A stretch of 64,000 nt of DNA from Rhopalosiphum padi (taxonomy: Eukaryota; Arthropoda; Insecta; Hemiptera; Aphididae), in assembly GCF_020882245.1 (NCBI RefSeq), contig NC_083597.1, positions 33,768,652-33,832,651 on the forward strand, given 5' to 3'. How positions within the stretch are numbered: position 1 is the stretch's first letter; every line of letters starts with the position of its first letter. Below the pieces are notes generated by a model. It was not told the DNA's origin. It did no database searches and worked only from the letters and a program-made list of their open reading frames with translations. Below, one piece after another: positions 37,512 to 49,618 of this stretch. The translations under genes and the position numbers were made by a program.

Positions 37512-38610
37512 ATTTATTTATTTTTTCCGACTATGTATACTGCATACATTTCAAGTTTCTTCAAGATAAACTATTGATAACACTTTGTATGCAGTGTCCA
37601 GTAGTAAGATTCCACGATCATTTGTTATATTCTTCCTGTATCCTTTTTTTTTAAAGATTGCAAGTATAGTACATAATTTCCGAGTCTTAAGCATAATATA
37701 ATCTATTTGTTCCATACATATTTTGGTAGGAGGTACATTTCTATCAAACGATATTTTCTTCTTTATTTTTTTTAGTTTGAAAAGTTATGGATTAATTTCA
37801 TTCTTTCCTGAGACTTTAAAGTTTTTGAAATCTTCAATTATAAGCTCTCTTCCAACTCTGGTTTAGTCAGCTCTGGCTCTGCTGTCTGATAACTGTCTGA
37901 TAGATTTTATAATGTTTCCACTAGTATTGCAACTGTTGTTTAGTTACTCGATATCGAAGTATTTCTGGAATTATTTGACTATTTTTTATTGGTTTTGTCA
38001 ACAGCAAGTTATTACTACCATTGATTATGGTAGGAGTTCGAAGTTAATAATCTTTTCTGATTATTTTGCATTTTTTGAAAACTGTTCTTGAACTGTTATG
38101 ATCTTTTTCTAAACCTTCCAAAATATTCTTTTTTGTCAGTCGTTTCTTCCTTATAATTGTTTTGTTTAAAATTACCTTCCTGAATCTATATTACTGTATA
38201 ATATCTAGGGTAGTATTTTTTAAAAAAAATTCTGTCACTTAATAATATTACGCTAAGTTACTGTCTTTTGGTATTTTTCGTTAAATTAATCATTCTTTTT
38301 ATACCTATATCTTTTGTTTTTAGGTCCTTTGCGGTTTATGTCAATTATATCTTTTATATTTTTCCATCTCGTTTCTTGTCTGTTAGCTGCGTTACATGGT
38401 TGTTTATTCACTCTTATTACCTCGTTAGACACGATGTTTCTATATTTATTTGCTTCTATTAATACCACGATTTTATCTACGTATAAAAGATTTAGTTTAT
38501 TTTTATATCTTATCTTCCTCCAGTTGTTTGATAATTTTTTTGTTGCAGTAACTACTACTAAATAGTGATTCGTATCACACACTGCAACTCTGAAACCATA
38601 GATTTACTGT
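37512..38610 (-). pseudogene. Decayed non-LTR retrotransposon (LINE) fragment: endonuclease C-terminus and start of reverse transcriptase
   Basis: Read on the minus strand from 38610 downwards. First comes the end of an endonuclease/exonuclease/phosphatase domain: GFRVAVCDTNHYLVVV matches the usual '..CDSDHYLVV' signature, with the SDH aspartate changed to Asn. Then a basic linker stays open to 38286, followed by broken frames with stops. These contain TKPELEESL...LKS, which resembles the pre-RT '(P)ELEEVE.AI..LKN.K.PG' segment. Next is FKKKGYRKNITNDRG (compare 'YKKGD..C.NYRGI') and DRGILLLDTAYKVLSIVYLE at 37615-37555, the first conserved block of LINE reverse transcriptase ('NYRGI.LL.TAYKVLS'). 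The catalytic YxDD region and the N-terminal endonuclease are missing. Multiple stops and frameshifts make the copy dead. Family memory suggests an RTE/I-type LINE of the kind often mislabelled craniofacial development protein 2-like. The clade is inferred. Confidence 0.75.
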
Positions 38611-38977
38611 ATGCATAATAACTGGTGCTTTTAATCGATCGTTATTTAGTCAGTCATAAGTCATTCTGTCAGGTGATATAATATATATATATATATTATT
38701 GTAAATATTCTTTCTAAGAAAATAAATAGGTACTGATAATAATTTATCAAAAATGTATAACATTTATATTTGTAAGTCTTATTCCTTTATCATTTGATAT
38801 GCTGTGTAAACTTTCTCTACTAATAATATGTTATACATAAATTTATAATATAATAAATAATTAAAAAAAAATATAATACTTACATATTTTTTTTGTCAAA
38901 TTTTCAATTTTGAAATCCTTGTATCATATAGTTGTAAATATACATCAATGCTTTGATAATAAAATATAGTTTAAATT

Positions 38978-39056
38978 AGTGTTTACTAACATTTTTGTAA
39001 TGACTAATGGTAGCCCACAATTTACTGTTCGTTGGGTACGCGATCCTCCACTAGAA
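38978..39056 (+). mobile_element. Strongly decayed hAT-like terminus
   Basis: TAGTGTTTACTAACATTTTT, followed by a GTAGCCCACAAT block and ATCCTCCAC, mirrors the CAGTGTTTCCCAACCTTTTT, GGCCCAC and GACCCTCC pattern of hAT-like element ends. Resemblance is by layout, with several substitutions, and no second end is visible. Confidence 0.3.
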
Positions 39057-40487
39057 TATAAAAATATATTAAATAAATAATTAATTAAATATTAAACTTT
39101 AAACCACTGACCGCCTCTGAGGTAATCAATACCAATTTGCAATATCTCAATTTCTATAATTCGTAATTTGTTTTTATACATAATGTGCTGTGTGTCGTAA
39201 ATCATAAGCAATATAACATAATAATGTATGTGAATCCATTGATTTAAAAATTCATTACAAACTCGTCTTAGGTTCTTATTAGGAAATAATTTAATGCTAG
39301 CCATTATTTAGATTCATTTATCTAAATGAATTATCGTGTTCAATGACAAACTACTAAATATATTATATCTTATCCAATTAATAACTAAAAAAGTTGTTAT
39401 ACAATTGATGTCGTATAATAAATCAATAAATATTGTATCGTATCGTAATTATTTGCATTAAGTTATTTCGATAAAAAAATATGTATGGATTTATTACTTA
39501 TAATATCGTGTACTCGGATGTGATAATATTATAAACAAAAAATATTTACTAGGTATGTTTTATAAAAAAAATGTTATACTTATATGTGGTTATTCATTTA
39601 AAAAAATAATGGAGATAATAATAAAACATAGTCTATATAAATAAAGAGGTTGACGTTTAATATAAACAATTAATGCCCTCAACTATTTATTACGTGTATA
39701 CACAATTTATTTGTGTTTAGAAAAAATATTATGTTGGAAAACAAAAATTAAATTCATCAAAAATAAATTTAAGTTTCTAAATTAATTAATTTTTCTCTAA
39801 TATGATTTTCTTTTAAATATTATTTATATTATGTTTAAACAGGATTCGAGTGATTTCAAAGGTTACGGATTATGGGTGTATCGAAATTAAACCGTAATAA
39901 AAGCGCATTATTTTCTATAGCTTAAGATTAATTATTTTATAACAATATATATGTTGTGTTTTACTCCTCTTCTCAAAACCACAAATTTGAACAACCGTGA
40001 TCATTCTTAATTATATTTAATTTCTATACACATACATCTTGGATAATAATTAATAACTGCAGTTAATAATATTAACAATATTCATATTATTATTATTATG
40101 ATATAATATATGAATATTATGATTTATGACTAAAAATTCATTACGAATTCGTGGTATGCGTGCCCGTTTGCGTCAATATTTAAAACCACAAAATTGTAAG
40201 CAATCGACTGCTAAAATAACATAAGCTCATTTTAATATAAAGAAATTATTAAGCGATTTAAAATTGTAATTACTGATTAATTTATTGTATTTAACGAAAA
40301 CGTGTCTATAGAAGTATAGACAGACACTTGTTATTTGTAATTTATATGAAGTACTTCCTTGCTGCAATTGCACTGTAAAACGTGCACAGCTTATAATACG
40401 TGCGTATAGTGCATTAACGCATAATATAAAGTAATATTATACTAAACTTTATAATATAAATTATTTTTCAAGAAATATGTTTAAATA
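39057..40487. other. AT-rich gene-free stretch
   Basis: No recognisable gene or RNA. Short TAT/ATT tracts near 40084-40100. Minus frame 39304-39092 (70 codons) is compositional. Confidence 0.5.
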
Positions 40488-40536
40488 AAGTGTACCTGTA
40501 GTGTGTTGCGGTTTCAGTGTTTTGTGGCTTTTTCAG

Positions 40537-40611
40537 GACTTCAAACGGAGCGTGAAATATAACGAGACTGAAACGCAAGTTGTCGTACGTCCTCAGAATT
40601 TATTATTTTAA
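40537..40611 (+). CDS. Candidate terminal exon after a CTTTTTCAG acceptor (hypothetical)
   Basis: A strong acceptor (GTGGCTTTTTCAG) is followed by 24 codons reading DFKRSVKYNETETQVVVRPQ then NLLF and TAA at 40609-40611. The same frame is open back to about 40488, but has no ATG. The composition is protein-like and the surrounding 40500-40960 block is less AT-rich than its flanks. The protein is not recognised. It lies 19 bases upstream of a second acceptor that opens another frame, and both cannot be coding in one transcript unless alternatively spliced. Chance is a serious alternative at this length. Confidence 0.15.
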   Translation, partial: DFKRSVKYNETETQVVVRPQNLLF

Positions 40612-40629
40612 TGTTTTTCCTTTTACCAG

Positions 40630-40769
40630 GCAATCCCAGCTGCCGTTCAAAGTGTGTACGCGGTCTTGAGGTCTACTCACCGTTTAATAAACAAAATAAA
40701 ACCGCGTTATCACAACTCTTAAAAAATGTTTATATTCAGGTGGCTCTCTTTTCACGCGTTTCGCGTTAA
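40630..40769 (+). CDS. Candidate exon after a TTTTTCCTTTTACCAG acceptor (hypothetical)
   Basis: One of the best polypyrimidine-AG signals in the window ends at 40629. In phase 1 the following frame is open for 45 codons to TAA 40767-40769, starting with NPSCRSKCVRGLEVYSPFNK. A CAG followed by GTGGCT at 40737 could serve as a weak donor, giving an exon of 110 bases that ends in phase 0. In phase 0 the same exon start reads AIPAAVQSVYAVLRSTHRL for about 30 codons. The phase-1 reading fits a join from the candidate exon at 5550-5655, and the phase-0 end fits a join to 49658, but such matches are expected by chance one time in three each. Not recognised. Confidence 0.15.
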
Positions 40770-41592
40770 ATTTTTGTTGGTAGATCAAATCTACGTTTTG
40801 TATACAAAGTTTATAATATTTTTTCCCCAAGTACAAAAACGAATTTTCCATTACGATTGAAACGATTAACCGAATGTTATAACAGCGCGTATTAACTCGT
40901 CTATTGTTTGTTTCGCCGATTTTCATATTCAAAACTAATTACGACGTGAGTATACGAGGCCGTAGCGAATGAGCTAATTATAATAGAAACGGTGTACGAA
41001 AAGTTTTTCTACCAGTGAGACATTATCAATATTAATGATTAATGAGAATTAGTTTTCAAAATTACTTTTTGACGTCAAATATTATAAAACTTGGCAACGC
41101 GTGTGCCGTATACACAAAAACTTGAACTATATTCGAACAATACACTCGAAATTACTATATGGTGGAAAGAAAAAAAAAACGTGTTTTTAATGTTCAACGG
41201 CGAACGAGCTTTCGGTATATCACAGAGCTATCGGATAAGTTGAAAAATAGTAAACTATTGGAATTCCATATGAAAGGCACGCCCCGTGACACGAACAACA
41301 ATAATTATTATTAAAATAACGACTGTTTTTTTGTATATTTTTACAATACTAGAATAAACGGATCTATTAATTTAATGTTCTGCATCTACACGACTCGATT
41401 TCTCATGGCTTTTATTTAGGTTACACGTGTACTGTATTCTTGTAATAAATCCAGTTTTTTACTAGATTGATTAGTTCTTAGATTTTTTAAAACGTATAAT
41501 AGAACCTATATAAATTTTATTTCAATTTTTTCTTGTATTCATTCGAAACTAATCTCAAATACTAACCATCATGCAATAAAAAAGTGTATAGA

Positions 41593-41595
<3 letters not shown>

Positions 41596-41630
<35 letters not shown>
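41596..41630 (+). repeat. (TA)n microsatellite
   Basis: About 17 TA units in AT-rich sequence, shortly upstream of the hAT-like end at 41702. Confidence 0.9.
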
Positions 41631-41632
<2 letters not shown>

Positions 41633-41701
41633 TCTTTTTCTTTCACTATTAATAACCAATCCTGCTGACTCAAAGTAAATTGGAATCTTTATTGGCTAAA
41701 C

Positions 41702-41785
41702 CAGTGGTTTTCAACCTTTCAGAATCATATCAAATTGTTTTTTCTTTTGATGCAAACCTTCACAGAGGGGTTCTTAACATTTAAA
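41702..41785 (+). mobile_element. hAT-like element terminus, solo and decayed
   Basis: Starts CAGTGGTTTTCAACCTTTC, followed by a T-rich middle, then TTGATGCAAACC and AGAGGGGTTCTTAACAT. This is the layout of common hAT-type MITE ends (CAGTGGTTTTCAACCTTT, then TGATGCAA, then a GGGACCCCTTAACA-like block). No complementary end or flanking 8-bp duplication was found. Confidence 0.5.
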
Positions 41786-42469
41786 TTTAAATAATCCATC
41801 GTCACATATAAGATTACGGTGCTACGGCATACTTCTATCGTCTCAAAACAAATAATTCAATTAATGACTATCAAACAAGAAAGAGTATCTCACTTCAACA
41901 CAGTGTTGAAATAATATATTTGAAATGTATAAGATATAATATTACGAAAGACAATATTGTTCAGAAATGTTGACGACCTCATAACAACCACTCAGGTTCC
42001 TAGGTGGAATACAGCTGTTTAGATAATAATAGTGTACTAGGACTATGGTATGTTTAAAAACGTTATATTTAAATAAGAAAAAAACATTTCAAGTAATATC
42101 TATATTTTTTATTTGTCGATGATATATCAAATATTGAGCGAATAAACTAAAATTTAATAGTTTATTACTATTACATCCTAAACAGTTAATATTTAAGTAA
42201 GTAAATTCTTTACTTGGTTAGTTATGTAACGAGAAATTATAAATTCTTTTGTTTCGAATTAAAAATAAGTTTATTTTGTATTTTATGGATAGCGTTTTGG
42301 CAGTGTCTATTATCAAATTATTTTTTTAATCACATAAATTCGATTGCTAAAAAATGATCGGTCACGTTAAAATACGAATCACTGCTCGGTACATGATACA
42401 TGTTATATTATACTGATACCCGATCACATTGTATGTTTAATAACTACAACGAAACGACTTAGTCTTACG

Positions 42470-43130
42470 AAATAGTTTGTGCGCACAGATTATTCCGGAA
42501 TATCGGGACGTGTTGCGGTTTATGCCCGAGTTATGCATGAAATAATAACGTCAGATCGGAAACCACCACCAGCAGCACCCTATGTAATACACTGTATATC
42601 TCTCTATCTCGCGCTCCCTTTCTCTTTTTCTCCTCTCTCGTCCGGGTGCACACGCGCGCACACACACACACACATGTATAATATATATTTACGTTAAGTC
42701 GCGCACGGAGGCAGGAAATTACGACCGTACCCGCGAGCCCAGTCCGTCCGGCGCCTCCACACTCCGACCACCCCTATCGCCCCCCCCCGCGGGATAGTAA
42801 CTATTCGTCGGTAGAAACAAACGGCATGGCAAATGTGCTGTCGAATTAAGAACGCTAATTTCGAGCGGATATTTAAACGCACATCAAACGGTTGACTTGC
42901 GAGTCGGTATTCCGATTCGCGTGCGCACGCGTCGCGTCGGTACAAATCTATTGCCACCGAGCGTCGTCGTTAACAACGTTAAAATGTCGCGACTAATTAA
43001 AATTGTTTGATACTCGACGGCGGAATCGTTTCGAGTTCAAACAGACGGATACGAGACGCGTTGATGTATTTTCTTTCCGACGGCATGATAAAGCCTTAAA
43101 CACGGTCTATATAATAATATATTGTTATAC
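42470..43130. promoter_or_regulatory. CpG-enriched island D, candidate regulatory region
   Basis: A 660-base CpG-rich block with a CA microsatellite at 42646-42675, a C homopolymer at 42780-42788 and many CpG words at 42700-43080. Open frames on both strands are GC-driven and have no recognisable product. A short plus ATG frame at about 42983 (MSRLIKIV) is not meaningful. A TG microsatellite follows at 43146. The promoter or enhancer role is inferred from composition only. Confidence 0.3.
42646..42675 (+). repeat. (CA)n microsatellite
   Basis: CACACGCGCGCACACA-type repeat, about 14 units with interruptions, inside CpG-enriched island D. Confidence 0.9.
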
Positions 43131-43143
43131 GCGTTCGCTTTGC

Positions 43144-43145
<2 letters not shown>

Positions 43146-43181
<36 letters not shown>

Positions 43182-43200
43182 AGTGTGTGTGAGTGTGTGT
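43146..43200 (+). repeat. (TG)n microsatellite, partly interrupted
   Basis: About 15 uninterrupted TG units followed by interrupted TG/GTAGTG/GAG repeats. Alternating purine-pyrimidine DNA of this kind can adopt Z-form. It is responsible for the Cys/Val-rich plus frame and His/Thr-rich minus frame across it. Confidence 0.9.
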
Positions 43201-44039
43201 ACGAATGTTTACAGGCACTGCTCGTGTACCTACATTGTTGATTGTTACAGATTATATCGCCAAACCAGAATTTGTTTGAAATACGGTGATAATTGATATT
43301 GAAGTTGTACAATCACTTGTCGAGAACGTTTCATCTAATACGATTTATACAGACGTATGTATTGGATGAGTTATAAGAACCAATTAACGTGCGATTCGAG
43401 ATAAGTCGGTCTCTGGAAATACTTGAAAAAAAAAACATTTAAAAATCGCAAGCTTTGTAACTGTAAACCAAAGTCGAATGGATAAAACATATTATGACTT
43501 ATACGCTAGTGAAATATCATAAAAAGGAATATATGATATAGATATACTATAACGGGTAGGTTTAATATTTTTCCAACCAAAAATAACTGTTTCGTATTTG
43601 GAATTTTATTTTATTTTATAAGCAAACCATTAAGCTTATTATCTTACACCAGCTATACCATTAGGTATTATATTGGATAATATATTACAAACAGGTGAAC
43701 GCTTAACTTAATTATTAACATGACTTTGTGTTAATAATATAATATTATTTTTTCTTTATATTTAGCAAACGATATTATAATGTTTTGATTTAAATGATCA
43801 GCTTATATAAGTTATTTATGTTAGGTGTGTACATTTTTTTTGCCGGTTTGTTTTTAATTTTTCAGTTATTTTACCATGTATTTCCGTACTCTAAAATCGG
43901 ATACGACAAACCATCGTTCAATTAGAGTATCATGACTTATATTTAATTTACGATTTAAATATAACGGTACAGAAATAATATCGTTTTGGCAAGACCAGCT
44001 AATATAACAGCTGACTATAAAGACAAACAACTGTAATAA
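43201..44039. other. AT-rich interval between CpG islands D and E
   Basis: No recognisable gene. The minus frame 44090-43866 (74 codons) shows no domain. Stops are dense in all other frames. Confidence 0.45.
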
Positions 44040-44438
44040 CACATCGTGCCGCGGACCCGTCACGGGGTTGTATCTTTTATTAATTATCATAAATTAATAA
44101 ATTAATAAATATTTTTGCAAAAAAAAAAAAGGGAGAAACGCAAAAATCACAGTAGACGAAGAAAATCTCGAGTGAAACAATCCGTTTTCGTCGCCCGCCG
44201 CCGCCTCCGGTCCCCCGCAGTCGCCGCCGCACATTTCAATTTGTGAAATTTTAATTTAATCTCCGACTTCAATTATTATCATTGCGCGGCGCGTACACTA
44301 TTCCCGATGGCATTGTCTCGCGCACACCGCTGTATGGTATAATAATAATATTATAATCGTCCGGATGCCGAAGCGCCATCGCGGCCGCGCCATCTGCGGG
44401 GGCGACGACTGACGACGCGCGCGCACGATATTACTTAC

Positions 44439-44639
44439 AGTAAATATGACGCGCGATATTATTATATTATTATAATCGTCGCGGGCAACGCGTGGGGCCC
44501 GCGCGCGCGGCCAGTGACCGAGAAAACGGCGCGGCACAGAGCTATGAAAAATGTAAATTCGCGGCGGCGAATCGCGCGCGCGATATGCGAGCCGCGTGTT
44601 GCGCGCCGCAGCCCCCGTGGGAAATACAAGCCGGAACAT
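44439..44639 (-). CDS. Candidate first exon ending at a GTAAGTAA donor (hypothetical)
   Basis: On the minus strand an ATG at 44639-44637 opens 67 codons that reach a consensus donor (TTTACT followed by GTAAGTAA) in phase 0. Unspliced, the frame continues to 44298. The peptide begins MFRLVFPTGAAARNTRLAYR and is very Arg/Ala/Pro-rich, as expected for translated CG-repeat DNA, so coding is doubtful. A non-coding 5' UTR exon in the CpG island is equally plausible. Plus-strand frames overlap it completely. Confidence 0.12.
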
Positions 44640-44913
44640 CCGCTGCCGCCGCCGCAGCCGCCGAAACTTTTGATCTTAATTTCCCCTTTGACGCGCGCAC
44701 ATCGCTCACGGTATAATAATTTACACGCGCCTGTATATATTACGCCTGACGCGGTATCGCCTAAATCCCACGACTTGTCCCGCGTTAACCATACCTACGG
44801 TATATATACCTGTATGTACCTATATTCGTGTACACGGACGTAATTAATATTATGTAGATACGATTTACCGCCCGTAAACTCGTACGGTGCGTATTACCTA
44901 CGACTCGGCGGCG

Positions 44914-44931
44914 ACCACCACCACCACCACC
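44914..44931 (+). repeat. (CCA)n trinucleotide tract
   Basis: Six CCA units inside CpG-enriched island E. Confidence 0.85.
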
Positions 44932-45189
44932 GTATATACTGCAGTGTATTATAAATGTACAATAATAATAATATGTGTGATGCTGGTGTTAATAATAATA
45001 ATAATATATTATGTTTAATTAACGGCGGCGGCGGGTCCGAAACGAAAAACTTGCCGGATCGGTTTGGCGAGCTACCGAGTGAAACTCAGAGGACCGTTCG
45101 AAATATGGGGGCCGGTTTTTGAGTGGTTTTTTTGTGATAAATTAGTACAGGCATTGGTAGAAAATAAAATTAAAAATAAAACCGTCGTA

Positions 45190-45351
45190 CAGTAGCTGTA
45201 GTCAGACACGTAGGTATACAAAAAAAATTCGAGGGGGGTGGGTTTACAAAATATAGCAATACAAATTCTGCCGCAAAATAATAAAACAATTTTTTCCTCG
45301 TTACTCGAAACCCCCCCCCCTCTCTGCATACGTGCCTGGCTGTAGCTGCAG
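45190..45351. mobile_element. Small inverted-repeat (MITE-like) element
   Basis: The left end (CAGTAGCTGTAGTCAGACAC...) and the reverse complement of the right end (CTGCAGCTACAGCCAGGCAC...) match at about 19 of the outer 28 positions, with most differences being transitions. Inside each arm comes a G-run: TTCGAGGGGGGTGGG on the left, AGAGGGGGGGGGGTTTCGAG reading in from the right. The 162-base size and paired ends suggest a non-autonomous element. A clear target duplication was not identified, and the arms are diverged. It interrupts CpG-enriched island E. Confidence 0.4.
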
Positions 45352-45640
45352 TTGTAATCAAACATTAGAAACTCTAAAACTCGGTAGGCCGATATCTTCT
45401 CGATTCGACGTCGCTGCGAGATAGCACGCGTAGTAGGTATGTTATTACTCCGACAAAAAATCCTATTTTTAAGTTTACTAGCTACTCGCGTTGTTGTGGT
45501 TTTCACGGCATTGACCCGTCGTCGGGCTCGGTGCACGTTGCGTACGACAATACGATATTATTCCGGCTTGTTAGCGCGGGATCCCTCTGGAACTTGTTGG
45601 CGTATAGTGCAGCGCGTGTATTATTGATCTAAGCAGCGAA

Positions 45641-48600
45641 AAATTGTTTATTTATCATTATTATTATTGTTATTATTTTTTCCTATCTTAACTAGCACAC
45701 GAATAAATTGCTACGATAACGACGGTCGACGAGACGTTGTAAAATTTAATGAGACTAGACTCGAAAACGTCAATATATTATGATGCTACCTAGTTATTTT
45801 CAACGATACCCTCCATACGCGCGCGGCGCATAAATTGTACATTATAATAATATTGTGTAGAAACGAGTATTGTGTATTTGTAGTCAGACGTAACGGCGAC
45901 CATCGATCGCATTTTCATGAATACGCATAATCGTTATGTTATATTACAATATTACTGTTTCGTCAAACTCTACATACATCTAATATAGTGCATTCGCGTA
46001 TAAAACGTTTTCGTGGTATTATATAAACCCTGAGGACCCAGAGACGAGCTCAATATCCCACGCAACCTACACGAGGACTTCTTGCGTGCCGCGTCCCGAA
46101 ACACTGCCGTTCTGAGATTTTCCCATAATAAACAGTGGTATTATAATATGTAGTATTTGAGCTATATAATTTAACCACAGACTTTACTGGTATTAATAAT
46201 ATTTTAGTCTTAATTGTATATTACCTAGTTGTTTTATTTCGTAAGCTATCGATGTTTATGCTATGTATTACACATAGATGACGTTAAGACCGTGATTTCG
46301 ACGTGTAATTTGATTGATAAATAAGAAAATAGTAACGTAGTTTTCAATGAAGAAATAAAATTTTCTCGGATGGAAACTATAGACTACAGTTTGTGTTATT
46401 TCTTACCAATTATAAAAATTTACTAGTCACAATGAGGTAATTTAGCACATGTCTATTGTTGGGTAATTTTTTATGAATGAATAACTATTTTATTATAAAT
46501 AAACGTACGAAATAATTATGTATTTTTATTTTGTTTATTAGGATTATAACAAATCGAAATACTGTAACTTACACGTCTATCAAGTATCAATACATTTTGT
46601 ATTAAATCCAACTGTAGTACAGTGGATTATTTTATTTTTTATGTATTCACGTCAAATTTCGAAGCAAAATCGAACTAACATAATATTCTGATTTCGCTGA
46701 ACACTCGTATAATAAACATGACATAATACATGATCGAATGAGGTATACAAAAATACAATTATTCATCTAAAATAATAATTGAATCTCCAGAGTTCAAATT
46801 TATTCAGTTTAAAAAAAATATTATGCTGCGCATTTTTTTTGAATTTACAGTTAACTTAACATTTTAGTATAACATAATATTCTGATTAAAATATATTAAT
46901 AAAATAAGATATAAATATTAAATATATATTTGTATTATAATATTTTTTAAATTTAAAATTGCTATTAAGTATTAAAATGTATTTACTAATTCGTAAAAAG
47001 ATAAAAGTTTTAATGTATATAATTCTAAAATTATTCCAGAGAGTGATATTATTAGTTACAGTGTCTAATTAAAAAATATGAAAGTAATTATAATTTCACG
47101 AGATTACAGAACGAAGGATAATATTACAAGCAGCGAATACAAGTAGAGTTTCGTCTAAACATAATATGATAAATGCGTGCAATGTTGGTACCGTGTAAAT
47201 GATAATTGTCGTCGTTTACTAGTGCACCCATCCTCATGCCGACGACCCTACAAACGATCAACATTAGCAGAACGCTTTAAGATAACACATTTCACATCGC
47301 TTCAGGTCTAACACGAATGCACGTGCGCGTTAAATTACTATTTACAAATTAAATTAATTTTTAAAGAGAAACTGCAAGAAATTACCAGATTAACGTCTTA
47401 CAGCAAACTATTGAATGTGTATCGATCTTTAAAGAAGACGCCATTACACGTTTATGAGTGGATGTACAAATAATAACTATAATAGAAAAAGTTTGAATCT
47501 TACAATCAAAAACATTGAGCGTTAATACAATTTTAGCAATGTTTTCGTTAAAATATTGTGTTATTATTTTTTTATGTATGTATTTGGTATATATAAAAAA
47601 ATTAAGTATAATATAATATGAATATTGAATTTGCATGTCTTCCATATACAATATAATACGGCATTAATATTAAACGCCATTAGGGTGATGAAAAATAGAT
47701 TGATAATATTAATACAATTATTATAGGTAGTATAATTATTGTGTTTCACCAAAACACATTATAATAAAGCACATGTGACTAATAACTGGCTGTGATTAAA
47801 ATACAATTTAATTAGTCAAAACGTATTACTATACAGATGAAACATAAACACAATTTATCTTGATAAAAAAAATTGTCTGTTCATCAACTTGGATTACATT
47901 AGTTAAAAGGTGAAGTAATATTATTCAAAAACTAAATTATAGCAATTAATAAATGACTACCTAAAATCTATTCACGTTCAAAAACTTAAGATGTAACTGC
48001 AGACGACATTTACAGAAATTTGAGATTGACTGTTTTGATTAATAGATAATTAAGTTATAAAAAAAAATGACTATTATTATTTATTTAATATAAATATAAT
48101 AGTATGTCGATCTAAAATATTATTTTTGTACATAATTATTTATCTTGATAAAATATTGTAATAAAATATTACAACATAGAATATCCAAACTACCTATATT
48201 TTTATTGTTTTAATAATAAGAAACAAAAAATTATCTGTATTGATGTTCCCAAATAATGTTCAGCATCTAAGCATAAAGCTATTTCTATAAGCTATATCTC
48301 ATAAGAATATTAATTGCGTTTAGAGTATTAGTATAATATTACTCTGCAATTTTGTACAAATATTGCCTATACGCCGTTCAACATGTTAAATTTTAAAAAT
48401 AAACGATTACTATAATAATAATAATAATAAGTTGAAAATTCGAAATTCGTATTGTTTCATTTATCGTGGCATCAAATTATGGTTTATTAAAATAACTATG
48501 AATATAAAAATAATAGTTCTGAATATTGTGCTATTTAGTAGTTTAATAATATTTACAAATTTACAATAGTAAAATATTTTATGTTTCAAAAGTGTACAGT

Positions 48601-49504
48601 TTTTTAATAAACCAATGTAGTTTTTGAAAAAATATTTATCATGTATACTTATACGTATATTTGATTAATATAATTTTAAGTCTTTAGGATATTTTTAAAG
48701 TAATGCGTTTAAATAATGGTTCAACGCATAGTCATTTTTTCAACTAATACATTGAATTATTCTATTATTTTATTGATTGATGTTAATGTGAATTCAATTT
48801 AGCGTATCATATAGTTTGATTCAATTAAAAATTGTTTAAATAATAATACAATACATGTAAAGTTAGATAGATCGTATTATAAAGTTTCAAAAGGGAAAAG
48901 ATGAAGGTATAATTATATTTATTTACATTAAAATAATGCACATTTGACTCATCAGAATAAATAATATTTAATAGGAGTACCTAAAAGTAAACAATAATTG
49001 TCATCCACTTACTTTAATTTTGAGTCATAATTTGATAATAATGTTAATTAAAGTAAATAACTTTTGATTTGTATTTGCATATTTGCAACTAGTACAATAC
49101 TATACTATAGCTCAACAATTTAAATTATACATATAAAACCTAACGTATACCGTTAAAATAATATTAATATATATTATATAATATAATAAATAAATCGATA
49201 TTTATATAAAAATAAATAGCTTATTACTTTTAAAACTTATTACAATTAAAAACGTATTTATATTATTTTACTAAGAACAATTAGTATAAGAGAAACAATC
49301 CTATATCAAAACTAGCTTTTCAATTTAATAACATATTATAGATGTCAGTAAAAAGTGTAAAACGTTTTAAGTTTATTAGACGTTTTAGATCAATTTTCTA
49401 ATATCGTACATTTAATTTCTATGTATACTATATGTTTGCGGGTTGGACGTTTATATAAATTATATTAGCTAAGAAAAATGGCGGATCCATGTTTAGATAC
49501 TTTA
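45641..49504. other. Mostly AT-rich stretch without recognised genes
   Basis: The first 500 bases remain moderately CpG-rich. A plus frame without ATG is open at about 45985-46116, ending CVPRPETLPF, and is not recognised. Beyond 46150 the sequence is AT-rich with dense stops. The minus frame 47651-47382 (89 codons, in-frame ATG near its start) is Ile/Tyr-rich and matches no family. A TAA tract lies near 48412. Confidence 0.45.
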
Positions 49505-49539
49505 TCTCACGTGAGACTTTTCGTAAAAACTTACGAAAA
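49505..49539. repeat. Adjacent perfect palindrome and short hairpin
   Basis: TCTCACGTGAGA (49505-49516) is a perfect 12-base palindrome centred on the E-box CACGTG. Directly after one base follows TTTTCGTAA, a four-base spacer and TTACGAAAA (49518-49539), a perfect 9-bp stem. CACGTG is a binding site for bHLH factors in general. Use here is unproven. Confidence 0.5.
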
Positions 49540-49618
49540 CCACCGTAAGTGGTTCAGAATATTAAACGTACTTTTCTTATATACATTGTAAGTTTGTTGG
49601 AAGTTTAACCATCAACTT

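Larger units (their letters stand above)
44040..45640. promoter_or_regulatory. CpG-enriched island E, the most GC-rich block of the window
   Basis: Runs of alternating CG (44280-44660) and GCC/CCG triplets make this the most CpG-dense part. It carries CCA repeats (44914-44931), AAT/TAA repeats and the small inverted-repeat element at 45190-45351. A minus-strand donor (GTAAGTAATATC, GT at 44438-44437) sits inside a minus frame. This is consistent with, but does not prove, a first exon transcribed leftwards. Long frames on both strands overlap and are GC-driven. A promoter role is an inference. Confidence 0.35.

Noticed and set aside
43003..43312. 97- and 91-codon frames across the TG microsatellite
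   Set aside because: Both are produced by the dinucleotide repeat read in two directions (CVCVCV and HTHTHT runs).
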